In this document: positions 7,724 to 16,070 of the stretch, piece by piece | Position numbering within the stretch: position 1 is the first letter of the stretch | Layout of the letters: each line of letters opens with the position of its first letter | DNA from: Roseibium sp. | Lineage (GTDB): Bacteria; Pseudomonadota; Alphaproteobacteria; Rhizobiales; Stappiaceae | Direction: 5' to 3' | Length of the DNA stretch: 64,000 bases | Assembly (NCBI GenBank): GCA_017643215.1 | Contig: JAEPNV010000007.1 | Span: 1 to 64,000 of the forward strand | The notes under the pieces: model-generated | Database searches by the model: none | What the model saw: only the letters and a program-made list of their open reading frames with translations | Told to the model about the DNA's origin: nothing | Made by a program: the position numbers and the translations under genes

Positions 7724-8793
7724 GCGATACTGCCGCCGTCTCCCCCAGCGCGCCAAACCTCATCCAGCGTATCCGGCGGGACTATTCTCCGCTGGTCATC
7801 GTGATGGTCAGCCTGTTCCTGACCGTTCTGCTGGCCGGGGCAGTTTTCACGGATGATTTCCTGACATGGTTCAACGTCAAGACGATCATCCGCGACGCGG
7901 CTCTGGTCGGCATCATGGCCATTGGCCTCACCTTTGTGACCCTGTCCGGCAACTTCTTCCTGTTGTCGATGAAGGAGATCGCGGCGCTATCGATTATCTG
8001 TTTCGCAACGCTGATGGGCGCCGAATGGAACCAGTGGGGTCCGGCCGACGGCGATCCGGCCACGTCCGCGCTTGTTGCGACCTTTCTGATTGCCTTTCTG
8101 GTCACCATGGTGATTGCGTCCATTGCCGGCGCCGTTCAAGGGGCGCTCATCGGATTGGGCGGAAATCCGATCGTGGTGACGCTTGGGGCGGCCGGCCTGT
8201 TCTTCGGTATCGGATCCTGGTGGTCGGACAACCTTGTCGTGAGCTACCGCCGGCCGCACGGAGCCGAATGGCTGGGGACCGGCTCATTCATCGGTGACAT
8301 CCCGAACATCACAGTCGCGTTCATTTTGATCGCCATCGTTGCCGAACTCGTGCTGCGTTACACGACCTTCGGCCGGCAGGTCTATCTGGTTGGCGCGAAC
8401 CGGGCCGCCGGACGGGCGACCGGACATGAAAACTTCGGGATGGCGATCAAGTGCTGCATCATCGCCAGCGTCTGCGCCGCCTTTGTGGCCGTGGCTTTTT
8501 CCGGCCAGGTGTCGTCCGCCCATGTGAATTACTTTTCCTCCGAGTTCGGGTCCTCGGGCGACATGACCATCATGGTCATCGCGATCGTCATGGTCGGCGG
8601 CAATTCGATCATGGGCGGGTATGGATCAACCTTGCGCACCTCGCTTGGCGCGATCTTCATCTCGACCGTCGACAACATGATGGTTCTGAACGGCTTCAAT
8701 TCAGGCGCCCGGGTGCTCGCGGTTGGCCTGATGATCGTCTTTTCCATCATCGTCTTTGCACTTGTTCGCCGCGGCAGCCGTGCCGTGGAATAG
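7720..8793 (+). CDS. sugar ABC transporter permease 1 (RbsC type)
   Basis: A 357-aa membrane protein of the BPD_transp_2 family with about 8-10 hydrophobic segments. The early GIMAIGLTFVTLSGNFFLLS block is the ribose-permease hallmark, and the later FGRQVYLVGANRAAGRATG loop is the ATPase-contact region (compare FGRxxYAxGGNxxAA). It is followed after 9 bp by a second, non-identical permease, so the channel is probably a heterodimer. Confidence 0.9.
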   Translation: MSDTAAVSPSAPNLIQRIRRDYSPLVIVMVSLFLTVLLAGAVFTDDFLTWFNVKTIIRDAALVGIMAIGLTFVTLSGNFFLLSMKEIAALSIICFATLMGAEWNQWGPADGDPATSALVATFLIAFLVTMVIASIAGAVQGALIGLGGNPIVVTLGAAGLFFGIGSWWSDNLVVSYRRPHGAEWLGTGSFIGDIPNITVAFILIAIVAELVLRYTTFGRQVYLVGANRAAGRATGHENFGMAIKCCIIASVCAAFVAVAFSGQVSSAHVNYFSSEFGSSGDMTIMVIAIVMVGGNSIMGGYGSTLRTSLGAIFISTVDNMMVLNGFNSGARVLAVGLMIVFSIIVFALVRRGSRAVE

Positions 8794-8802
8794 GAGACCG
8801 TC

Positions 8803-9843
8803 ATGGAACGCCTCAAACACTGGGTCACCGAGAACCCTGACCTCAGCTTCGCGATCCTTCTGGCGGTCAGCGTCTACAGCTTCTTTGCGATCACCGAGCC
8901 GCTGTTTTTCACGCACCGGACCGGCTTTGCGATCATGGAGCGGTTCGCTGTTCTGGGGCTTGTGGGGCTCGCACTGACGCTTTGCATCATTGCCGGCGAA
9001 ATCGACCTGTCGATCGGCTCCAACGCGGCGCTCGCCGCCGTGATCACCGTGCGGTTCACCGACAGTCTCGGAGCGGTCAATGCACTTTTGATCGCATTGG
9101 CGATTTCAACCACCATCGGAATCATCCAGGGCTATTTCATCGCCTACCTCAGGATCAGGGCGATCGTTCTGACTGTTGGGACCTTGATGCTTCTGCGCGG
9201 TGTGGCCCTCTTCGCAGCCGAAGAAAAAACGGTGATGCTGACCGACTTTCGCATTCCCGATTTCATCACGACAAAGATGTTTGTTTATTTGTCTCCCGCG
9301 TCGATCCTGGTGGTCATCATGTTCGTGCTGGTCGGCCTGTTCATGACCTACACCCGATACGGGCGCGAGATATACGCCATTGGCGGGGCACGAAAGGAAG
9401 CCCTGGCCTCCGGTATTTCGCTTCAGCGGCCGATGATCATCGTCTTTGCGATCTCCGGTTTCTGCGCGGGGCTGGGAGGTGTCATCATCGGCCTGCGCTC
9501 TGGTACAGCACAGGCCCTCGGACTGCAGCATCTTCTCCTTGCAGGCACCGTGGCAGCCTTCATCGGCGGCGTGTCGATACTCGGCGGCAAGGGCGGTGTG
9601 ATCGGCGCCGCCATCGGCACGCTGACGGTGAACTTCCTGAACACCGGGCTCGTCTTCAACGTGACCCCGGCTTTCATGGTTCAAATGTATCTGGGCGTCC
9701 TGCTTCTGGTGGTTATCATGTTCCAGACCGGCAGCCGGGTCTTCGAGGACAGCCAGCGCCGCTCGCAACTCCTTCAGGACGTCGACCGGCGACGACGAAT
9801 CCTGGCCGACAAGATCGCCCAGGTCCGACGATCACCCGGCTGA
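8803..9843 (+). CDS. sugar ABC transporter permease 2 (RbsC type)
   Basis: A 346-aa BPD_transp_2 permease. LTLCIIAGEIDLSIGSNAAL around residues 59-78 is the classic family motif, and YGREIYAIGGARKEALASGI is the coupling loop. The conserved EIDLSIGS motif is present here but altered in permease 1, so the two subunits have diverged roles. Its end is followed by the promoter and operator of the regulator gene 70 bp on. Confidence 0.9.
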   Translation: MERLKHWVTENPDLSFAILLAVSVYSFFAITEPLFFTHRTGFAIMERFAVLGLVGLALTLCIIAGEIDLSIGSNAALAAVITVRFTDSLGAVNALLIALAISTTIGIIQGYFIAYLRIRAIVLTVGTLMLLRGVALFAAEEKTVMLTDFRIPDFITTKMFVYLSPASILVVIMFVLVGLFMTYTRYGREIYAIGGARKEALASGISLQRPMIIVFAISGFCAGLGGVIIGLRSGTAQALGLQHLLLAGTVAAFIGGVSILGGKGGVIGAAIGTLTVNFLNTGLVFNVTPAFMVQMYLGVLLLVVIMFQTGSRVFEDSQRRSQLLQDVDRRRRILADKIAQVRRSPG

Positions 9844-9861
9844 TCTTCAACTCTGGCAAAC

Positions 9862-9876
9862 CATCCAAAACGGACA
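9862..9876. promoter_or_regulatory. 15-bp box CATCCA-N3-CGGACA upstream of the fusion regulator
   Basis: CATCCAAAACGGACA lies 37 bp before the start at 9913. It overlaps a plausible promoter (CTGGCA at 9853-9858, 16 bp, CATAAT at 9875-9880), so a protein bound here would block RNA polymerase. It shares the CATCCA...GGACA frame with the boxes at 4991 and 20719, which suggests autoregulation. Confidence 0.55.
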
Positions 9877-9912
9877 TAATCTGGCCTTAGCCTTGCTGAG
9901 GGAGGTTGGATC

Positions 9913-11733
9913 GTGTCGGAGATGCCCGAAGCGCTGAGTGAGGTCATGAACCTGCAGCGAGGAAACAAGAGGGCCCGGCCGGAAGGCCCCTTTGAAAGCC
10001 CCGACGTGCCCCGCGCCAGCGGCGTGACGGGTGAGGAATTCACCCTCTTTCTCGATTTCATCGATGCCTTGGGCGTCGAATCGAAACAGGTGCTCAGCCT
10101 GAAACGCGGCTATGACGAAACGCAGTTGATCACGACGCTTCTGCGCAATCATCTCAAGGGCAAGTTGACCACCCCGAGTGGTCTCGCGAACGCCAGTGGT
10201 CTGGGTTACGGAACGGCGATCCGGGCGATCGCCTCGATCGAAGAGCGGGGCCTGTTGATCCGCCGCCCGCGAACAAAAACGGGAAAGAGCTTTTCCCTTC
10301 ATCCGTCCGACAAGCTCATCACCGAGTGGCAGGAATATGCCCGCCGCGTGCGGGGGGTTATCGGCAGTACGCTTGGCATTGGGGCCGCCGGCAAGAGAGG
10401 GTTCAGGGATTACTTCTTCGGCGCGTCCTACAGCGAGGCCGACACCATCCCTCCCCCAACGCCACTGGTGTCAAAGCTCGATCTCCAGAACGAACTGCGC
10501 CTGCTTGTCCACGCGGATCCGACATTCATGGCCATGAACGTCCTGAAGCGGCAGTTCGAGGGACTTTATGGTGTCGGCATTCACAGCCGGGCCCTTTCTA
10601 TCGACAGGCTTCGCAAGGAAATTCTGTCCAACGCGGATCAGAATCCGTCCCGCTACGACATTGTGGCCTGTGACCTGCCCTGGTTCGGGGAACTTGCACA
10701 AAACGGCGTTCTGCTGCCGATTGATGAACTGATTGCGCAAAGCAAAACGGATCTCAGCGATTTCCACCAGGTCGCATTGGCCTCCGCACGCTATCGCGGC
10801 GTTCAGTACGGGCTGCCGGTTCAGACCACGCCCGAGCTTTTATGCGTTCGCCGGGACCTGTGTGATGCGGCCGGCATAGGCGTTCCCTTTACCATCGCAG
10901 ACACCCTGGAGGCCGCACGGATCATGCACAACCGGGCACTCGGCCGGGCGGGCATTGCCTGGAATGCCGGCCGAGGAACGCCACTTGGACACACGTTCAT
11001 GTTCGTCATGGGCGCGATGGGCCGGCCGTTTTTGGATCTTGCCCGCGATGGACGGGACTTTGATGCGGAGTGGCCGGAAGGCGAAAATTTCCGCCCGATG
11101 CTGCAATCCGAAGAAGCATATGCCACGGCCGACTATCTCAGAGAGCTTCTGGATTTTTCGCCGATATCCATCTTGTCGATGTCCTGGTACGAACGTGCCC
11201 GGGCTTATGCGGACGGAGAAGTTGCGATGGCCTATTGCGCAACGCTTCTCGCCCCGCTGTTCGAGTTGAACGCGGACTCTCCTGCTTACGGCGTGACGGA
11301 CTTTCTACCGCATCCCTTTGGACCGGGCGGCAAGCCCATTGCGCCTGTGGGCGGTTATGCGCTTGCGATCCCGGCAAACATCGCGCCTGATCGCGTTGGG
11401 CCGGTTTGGACCGCTCTGCAATCCTTGACCTCACCTGAAACCATCAAACTCTATATCGAAAACGGTAGCCTCGTGACGCCGCGCTTCAGCGTCAGCATGG
11501 ACCCGGAAGTGCGCCGGATATCACCGGTCATTTCGATTGTCGACGGCATGGCGCGGTCCGGAATTCTGCAATACTGGCCACGTCCGCCGGTTCCAGAAAT
11601 CACCGAACTGATAAACATCATCGGAACCGAAATTCACGACATGTTGCAGGGCACGACAAGTGTCAGCCGCGCCCTGGCAAACGCTCAAAACCAAGCTGAC
11701 GCGTTAATGCGCTCACGCGGACACTACGCCTAA
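9913..11733 (+). CDS. transcription regulator: HTH domain fused to a solute-binding-protein (SBP_bac_1-like) sensor
   Basis: A 606-aa protein without signal peptide or membrane segment. Residues about 70-132 form a winged-helix-like region (LTTPSGLANASGLGYGTAIR recognition part, then EERGLLIRRPR). Residues about 194-600 resemble a type II extracellular solute-binding protein (LRLLVHADPTFMAMNVLKRQ, YDIVACDLPWFGELAQNGVL, RGVQYGLPVQTTPELLCVRRD). A binding-protein fold kept in the cytoplasm next to DNA-binding segments implies a ligand-responsive regulator, comparable in logic to LacI (HTH plus type I fold) but built from another fold. The gene sits directly behind the sugar ABC operon and has the same operator-like box. 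The GTG at 9913 follows GGGAGG with short spacing; ATG at 9922 is an alternative. Confidence 0.75.
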   Translation: MSEMPEALSEVMNLQRGNKRARPEGPFESPDVPRASGVTGEEFTLFLDFIDALGVESKQVLSLKRGYDETQLITTLLRNHLKGKLTTPSGLANASGLGYGTAIRAIASIEERGLLIRRPRTKTGKSFSLHPSDKLITEWQEYARRVRGVIGSTLGIGAAGKRGFRDYFFGASYSEADTIPPPTPLVSKLDLQNELRLLVHADPTFMAMNVLKRQFEGLYGVGIHSRALSIDRLRKEILSNADQNPSRYDIVACDLPWFGELAQNGVLLPIDELIAQSKTDLSDFHQVALASARYRGVQYGLPVQTTPELLCVRRDLCDAAGIGVPFTIADTLEAARIMHNRALGRAGIAWNAGRGTPLGHTFMFVMGAMGRPFLDLARDGRDFDAEWPEGENFRPMLQSEEAYATADYLRELLDFSPISILSMSWYERARAYADGEVAMAYCATLLAPLFELNADSPAYGVTDFLPHPFGPGGKPIAPVGGYALAIPANIAPDRVGPVWTALQSLTSPETIKLYIENGSLVTPRFSVSMDPEVRRISPVISIVDGMARSGILQYWPRPPVPEITELINIIGTEIHDMLQGTTSVSRALANAQNQADALMRSRGHYA

Positions 11734-11995
11734 CCGATGAAAAAGGGCTCGTTCCCTGAACGACAAGAGCCGCGCGCCGTTGTCGTCATATGGATCTGCA
11801 ATTTGTACCTTTGTCCGCATGGGTCAAATGAATCGCGGCCTCAAAGGGCCGACTGGCCGATCCGTGCTTCCAGCCCCGATCGGGAAAGCAAATACCGTTG
11901 GGATCGAGCGGTGCCCCTGTGGCGTAAGCCAATTCAACCACACGAGGTTTGAGTGCGATCTGCAACACATTGAAGCCTTGGGAGCCCCGGCCTGG
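11734..11995. other. convergent intergenic region
   Basis: Lies between the ends of the HTH-SBP gene and the lacI-type gene. GGCTCGTT...AACGACAAGAGCC just after 11745 can fold into an imperfect stem and may help end transcription. A 60-codon minus-strand open frame (11786-11968) gives no recognisable family and could be a gene remnant. Nothing else is supported. Confidence 0.4.
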
Positions 11996-13036
11996 CTAAG
12001 CTTTCGGAGATCCGGTGCTGCCGCGCACTATCAATTGCACCGGCAGGATGGTCTCTGTGACGATTGGCTGATCGTTGGGGACAAGAATATCCAACAGGCG
12101 CCGCGCACAGGTTTGCCCCGCTCGATGTTGCTGGATTTTGATTGTCGTCAGACCGGGTGGAATAAGGTCAAGAAACGGCATATCGTTGAATCCGGTGACA
12201 GAAACATCCTCCGGACACCGGAGGCCATCCTTTCGAAACTCAACAATCGCCCCGAGAGCCAAGCGGTCGTTCGCGCAGATCACCGCAGTGAATGGCGTGT
12301 CCTTTGTAAGCAATCGGCGGGCACATTTTTTGCCTTCGTCTTCGTCGAAATGTAGCGCCGTCGCAATCAAATCGGGATCCACCTGCAGATCGTATTCCCG
12401 GGCGGTCTTGATAAAGGCTTCATGTCTCAAAAGGCCAGTCGACAGGTTCTGAGGTCCTGCAATTTCCGCGATCTTTCTGTGCCCCAATTTATAGAGGTGA
12501 TCGACAATCTTCCGAATGCCGTCCTCTTCATCATTGATGACATACGGGATTTTATGTGAATCGACCTTCCGGTTCAAAGTCACAACGGCCAGTCCTTCCT
12601 CGGCCGCCCAGGAAATCGTCGGATCGTCGCGCAATGCCGCGGCATGAATGATGCCATCGACTCCGCGGTCCCGCAGCACCTGGATCAAACGGGCCTCGCG
12701 CTCGGCCAGGTTATCGGTATTGACCAGGATCGAAGCGTAGCCGCTTGGCTCCAGAACACTTTCAATTCCGCGCACGATTGGCGGGAAGATGACGTTTGTG
12801 ATGTCCGGTATCATTACTCCGACCGACATCGATTTACGCGTTCTCAATCCGGCCGCCAATCGATTTGGCCGATAGCCGAGTTCACGGGCCGTGTCGCGAA
12901 CACGAGCAATTGCGTCCGCAGAAAGGTTGCTTTGTTTCTGAGGATCCAACGCTCGTGACACGGTCGAGACATGCACGCCCAAGTGCCGCGCAATGTCTTT
13001 GAGGGTTACACGTTTGTTCATTTTCACGTCCAGCAT
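11996..13036 (-). CDS. LacI-family transcription repressor
   Basis: A 346-aa regulator. The N-terminal HTH is VTLKDIARHLGVHVSTVSRAL, the hinge is ELGYRPNRLAAGLRTRKS, then a type I periplasmic-binding-like sensor (VGVMIPDITNVIFPPIVRGI, ICANDRLALGAI, SVTGFNDMPFLDLIPPGLTTI). It probably binds the tandem GCAATCGATTGC palindromes at 13125-13149 and the related site at 13070-13081 in front of its own gene. It would thus control itself and the divergent OsmC/Liv operon. The start may instead be the ATG at 13021 (MNKRVTLKD), which gives a more usual N-terminus; neither start has a strong ribosome-binding site. Confidence 0.93.
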   Translation of the reverse strand: MLDVKMNKRVTLKDIARHLGVHVSTVSRALDPQKQSNLSADAIARVRDTARELGYRPNRLAAGLRTRKSMSVGVMIPDITNVIFPPIVRGIESVLEPSGYASILVNTDNLAEREARLIQVLRDRGVDGIIHAAALRDDPTISWAAEEGLAVVTLNRKVDSHKIPYVINDEEDGIRKIVDHLYKLGHRKIAEIAGPQNLSTGLLRHEAFIKTAREYDLQVDPDLIATALHFDEDEGKKCARRLLTKDTPFTAVICANDRLALGAIVEFRKDGLRCPEDVSVTGFNDMPFLDLIPPGLTTIKIQQHRAGQTCARRLLDILVPNDQPIVTETILPVQLIVRGSTGSPKA

Positions 13037-13069
13037 TCTCAGGAAACATAATGCGTTAGCGGCAATTGC

Positions 13070-13081
13070 GCAATCGTTTGC
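13070..13081. promoter_or_regulatory. imperfect LacI-type operator near the repressor start
   Basis: GCAATCGTTTGC differs from the perfect GCAATCGATTGC palindrome at one base. It is 34 bp upstream of the repressor start and 55 bp (centre to centre) from the first perfect site. It could serve autoregulation or DNA looping. Confidence 0.5.
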
Positions 13082-13090
13082 ACTTTCCTG

Positions 13091-13120
13091 TTGACATTTT
13101 CAGAAATGATTCCGTATTGT
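13091..13120 (+). promoter_or_regulatory. sigma70-type promoter of the OsmC/Liv operon
   Basis: TTGACA (13091-13096) and TATTGT (13115-13120) are 18 bp apart. Transcription would start about at the first perfect LacI-type palindrome (13125), the classic position for repression. Confidence 0.65.
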
Positions 13121-13124
13121 CTGT

Positions 13125-13149
13125 GCAATCGATTGCGGCAATCGATTGC
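13125..13149. promoter_or_regulatory. tandem perfect LacI-type operators
   Basis: GCAATCGATTGC occurs twice, at 13125-13136 and 13138-13149, one base apart (13-bp period). Each is a perfect 12-bp palindrome with the central CG typical of LacI-family operators. They lie between the promoter and the OsmC start at 13193. Confidence 0.8.
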
Positions 13150-13192
13150 GCTTGATAATTTTCACAATCTGAAAAACTTCGGAGAGGAAGGT

Positions 13193-13687
13193 ATGCCAGT
13201 TGTCGTCGAGGAGAAAGACTTCACCAAGCCGGTCGTCCGCCGGAAGGTTTTGAGTGCGGTGAACGATGCCTCGCTCGCAACTGAAGTCGATTTCGGAAAC
13301 TACGGTTCATTCACTTTTGACGAACCGGCCGCCCATGGCGGATCCGATCTTGGGCCGTCTCCGCTCCAGGGCGTGCTCGGCGCACTTTGCGGCTGCGAAG
13401 CTGTCACATTTGGGCGCACGGCCCGCGACATGGACTTCACCTACTCCGGCATTCAATTCGACGCGGCCTTCACAATTGATATTCGCGGCCGGCAGGGCAT
13501 GCGTGGCGTGGTGCCGCATTTCCAGTCTGTCAAGGTCGAGGCGCGCGTCACGACGGAAGAGACCGACAGCCGGCTCGCCGAAATTGTCGAAGAAACCGAG
13601 GCCCGCTGCCCCGTCTACAACCTCATAAAGGATGCGGGCGTCCGCATCGACATGGTCTGGATCCGCTGCGCTCCAGATCCGCAGTGA
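13193..13687 (+). CDS. OsmC-family protein
   Basis: A 164-aa protein of the OsmC/Ohr fold, whose characterised members reduce organic hydroperoxides with a pair of cysteines. Candidate cysteines are Cys66 or Cys68 in GALCGCEAVTF and Cys139 in EARCPVYNLI, the normal positions of the two OsmC cysteines. The start at 13193 follows GGAGAGGAAGGT. It opens an operon of catabolic and transport genes rather than standing beside a MarR/OhrR regulator. A role other than peroxide defence, such as handling a thiol or thioester by-product, is therefore possible but unproven. Confidence 0.8.
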   Translation: MPVVVEEKDFTKPVVRRKVLSAVNDASLATEVDFGNYGSFTFDEPAAHGGSDLGPSPLQGVLGALCGCEAVTFGRTARDMDFTYSGIQFDAAFTIDIRGRQGMRGVVPHFQSVKVEARVTTEETDSRLAEIVEETEARCPVYNLIKDAGVRIDMVWIRCAPDPQ

Positions 13688-13709
13688 TTGTTCTGAAAAG
13701 GAGTACGTA

Positions 13710-14675
13710 ATGAGCATGAAACGGATTGGCTGGATCGGCATGGGTCGCATGGGGTACCCGATGGCCGAAAGGCTCGTGAAAGCTGGCTACCAGGTCAGCA
13801 TCTGGAACCGCACACGGTCGAAGGCCGAACCGCTCGCCGAACTTGGGGCAACCCTGGTGGATACGCCTGCCGATCTGGCGTCAGTCGATTATCTGTTCAC
13901 CATGGTTTCGACCGGAGCCGATGTCGAGCAGGTATATTTCGGCGAAAACGGCGTGCTTTCCGGCGAAGGCACACCGGGAGTGTTTGTTGAGTGTTCCTCG
14001 ATCGGCGTGGACCAATCCGCAGATTTGCGCGCGCGTCTCAACGCTCGCGGCGCAGAATTCCTGGTGGCGCCCGTGTCTGGCAACGGCAAATGCGTGAAGG
14101 CTGGAAAATTGAGCCAGGTCGCCAGCGGCCCGCGCGCGGTCTACGACGATGTTGAGCCGATGCTGAATACCATTTCAGGGCTCGGCGCCTCCTATGTTGG
14201 CGAAGGCGAATTGGCGCGTTTCTGCAAGATCGCACACAACGTGTTTCTCGGCGTCGTGACGCAAAACCTGAGCGAAATCACTGTATTGGCGGAAAAGGCC
14301 GGCGTACCGCGGAGCGCATTCCTGGAATGGATGAACAACTCGGTCATGGGTTCGATCTTTACCCGCTACAAGACCAACGCGCTGGTAAACCTCGACTGGA
14401 CCACGACCTTCACGCCCGCGCTCCTGCGCAAAGATCTTGATCTCGGTCTTGCTTCGGCACGCGAGTTGGACGTGCCCATGCCGGTCACCGCTGCTACCCG
14501 CGAAGCTTTGCAGACGCATTTTGGAGCTGCCAGTCTCAAAGACGATCCGCAGGCCTACCTACAGGAAGACTTTGCAGCGCTTCTAGAAACTGTCGCGCTC
14601 GGTGCAGGTCTGGAGCTGAAAAGCGAGAACGTTTCGGTTCCGACAGGTCTCGAACTTCCGGTGGCGGCTGAATAG
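13710..14675 (+). CDS. 3-hydroxyisobutyrate-dehydrogenase-family oxidoreductase
   Basis: A 321-aa beta-hydroxyacid dehydrogenase. It has the GWIGMGRMGYPMA dinucleotide motif (7-19), NRT at 33-35 suggesting an NADP preference, the substrate loop APVSGNGKCVKAG (120-132) and catalytic Lys173 in FCKIAHN. Relatives act on 3-hydroxyisobutyrate, tartronate semialdehyde, glyoxylate/succinic semialdehyde or sulfolactaldehyde. The start at 13710 follows AAGGAGTACGTA. It lies between OsmC and a Liv-type importer, so it probably acts on the imported compound or a breakdown product. Confidence 0.85.
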   Translation: MSMKRIGWIGMGRMGYPMAERLVKAGYQVSIWNRTRSKAEPLAELGATLVDTPADLASVDYLFTMVSTGADVEQVYFGENGVLSGEGTPGVFVECSSIGVDQSADLRARLNARGAEFLVAPVSGNGKCVKAGKLSQVASGPRAVYDDVEPMLNTISGLGASYVGEGELARFCKIAHNVFLGVVTQNLSEITVLAEKAGVPRSAFLEWMNNSVMGSIFTRYKTNALVNLDWTTTFTPALLRKDLDLGLASARELDVPMPVTAATREALQTHFGAASLKDDPQAYLQEDFAALLETVALGAGLELKSENVSVPTGLELPVAAE

Positions 14676-14730
14676 GCCGCTGCTAGGAGCAAATACAAAA
14701 GGATCGGGAATTTCTACTGGGAGGAATGAA

Positions 14731-16002
14731 ATGAAAATCGGTACTCTTGTCGCAACCGCTGCGGCAGTGGCTCTCATGTCGTCAACCGCGCTGGCCGAAA
14801 TCAAGATTGGCGCCTCTTTGCCGCTCACCGGGAATTTCTCGGTCGCGGGCCAAAAGCACCAGCAAGGCTATGAGCATTGCGTGGCTCTGATCAATGAGCG
14901 CGGCGGCATTCTCGGGGAACCGGTCGAGCTCATCGTTTCCGATAACCGCTCCGATCCCGCAACGGCGATCAACCAATATGAACGGTTCATCAATGTTGAC
15001 GGTGTCGACGCAGTCTACGGCACGTTCTCGTCCCGCTTGACCTTCCCCGTCGCGAATATTTTGGCCAAGTACGGCTATGTACACCCGGTCCCGGCCGGTG
15101 GCGCCCTGCGCATCTACACCCAGGGTCACGATAACATCTACTATTTCCAGCCAAATGCTGCGGAATACGTCGGCGCGTCGCTTGCCGGTGTTCTTGCTGA
15201 CCTCGTTCCGGAAGACGGCAAGCCTGTCACGGCCGCGGTGATTTCCGCGGATGACTTTTTCGCCAATGGTGTTTGGTCGGGTTTGATGGGCGAAAAAGTG
15301 ATGGACCCCGCCGATGGCAGTGAGGTTGCCGATCTTGCACCGGGTTACTTGGCTGAAAACGGGATAGAGGTCGTTTTCTCCCAGAGATGGCCTGAAGAAG
15401 GTTTTAACGACTGGCTGAATCTGGCCAATCAGGTGAAACGGTCCGACGCCGAATTGATCATCGGTCTTACGGCCTCGGCCGAAGAAGCCGTGCAATTGAC
15501 CCGGTCCTTTAAAACCGTTCGCGCAGACCCAAAAATGGTCTATCTCAGCCAGGGCACGCAGGCCGAGTATCTTGAAGGTACCGGCGCCAGCTCAGATGGC
15601 GTGCTCGTTCACACATCATGGCACAAGGATGCCCCGTTTGACTCCGTGCTCGCCGGAGAACCGTTCTCAAACAACGACTTTGTGAACACCTTCAAGGCCA
15701 GATACGGCAGCGTGCCGGACGAAGACAGCGCCATTCCGTTCGCGCTCTGCCAGGGGATCGAACAGGCAATGCTTGGCGCTGGCAACACGGACAATGCCGC
15801 AATGGGCGAGTGGCTGAAGGCGCGCACCAAAGAAGAACCGGTCCTCACCATTCTCGGCCGTTTTAACTGGGATGACGTCGGTCTTCCCGCTGACAAGCCG
15901 TTCCTGATGACACAGTGGAATGGCGGTGAACTCCAGTTTGTCTATCCGACGGACGAATTTGAGGGCGTTTCACCGATGACTTTCCCCAAAGGTGGCTTCT
16001 AA
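14731..16002 (+). CDS. branched-chain-amino-acid-type ABC transporter binding protein (LivK family)
   Basis: A 423-aa Peripla_BP_6 protein with a clear signal peptide (MKIGTLVATAAAVALMSSTALAE, cleavage near residue 22). IKIGASLPLTGNFSVAGQKH opens the mature domain as in LivJ/AmiC-type receptors, and RGGILGEPVELIVSDNRSDP follows. Members bind amino acids, amides, urea, aromatic acids and other small polar solutes. The ribosome-binding site TGGGAGGAATGAA precedes the ATG. It is encoded with its two ATPases and two permeases (LivGFHM order), so the importer is complete. Confidence 0.9.
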   Translation: MKIGTLVATAAAVALMSSTALAEIKIGASLPLTGNFSVAGQKHQQGYEHCVALINERGGILGEPVELIVSDNRSDPATAINQYERFINVDGVDAVYGTFSSRLTFPVANILAKYGYVHPVPAGGALRIYTQGHDNIYYFQPNAAEYVGASLAGVLADLVPEDGKPVTAAVISADDFFANGVWSGLMGEKVMDPADGSEVADLAPGYLAENGIEVVFSQRWPEEGFNDWLNLANQVKRSDAELIIGLTASAEEAVQLTRSFKTVRADPKMVYLSQGTQAEYLEGTGASSDGVLVHTSWHKDAPFDSVLAGEPFSNNDFVNTFKARYGSVPDEDSAIPFALCQGIEQAMLGAGNTDNAAMGEWLKARTKEEPVLTILGRFNWDDVGLPADKPFLMTQWNGGELQFVYPTDEFEGVSPMTFPKGGF

Positions 16003-16015
16003 AGGTCGCTGACTG

Positions 16016-16041
16016 CCGGGCCGGCGCGGTCGCTGGCCCGG
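16016..16041. promoter_or_regulatory. hairpin after the LivK-type gene
   Basis: CCGGGCC (16016-16022) and GGCCCGG (16035-16041) pair over a 12-nt loop and are followed by ACTTTT. It may partly end transcription or protect the binding-protein message before livG at 16071. Confidence 0.55.
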
Positions 16042-16070
16042 ACTTTTCAGATGTATCGAAAGGACCAGCC

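Noticed and set aside
11786..11968. 60-codon minus-strand frame downstream of the LacI gene
   Set aside because: No recognised family, no clear ribosome-binding site; kept only as a possible remnant in the intergenic entry.
13193..13687. OhrR/Ohr peroxide-defence unit
   Set aside because: The OsmC-type gene has no MarR/OhrR neighbour and is under LacI-type operators in a transport operon, so a plain Ohr locus is not supported.
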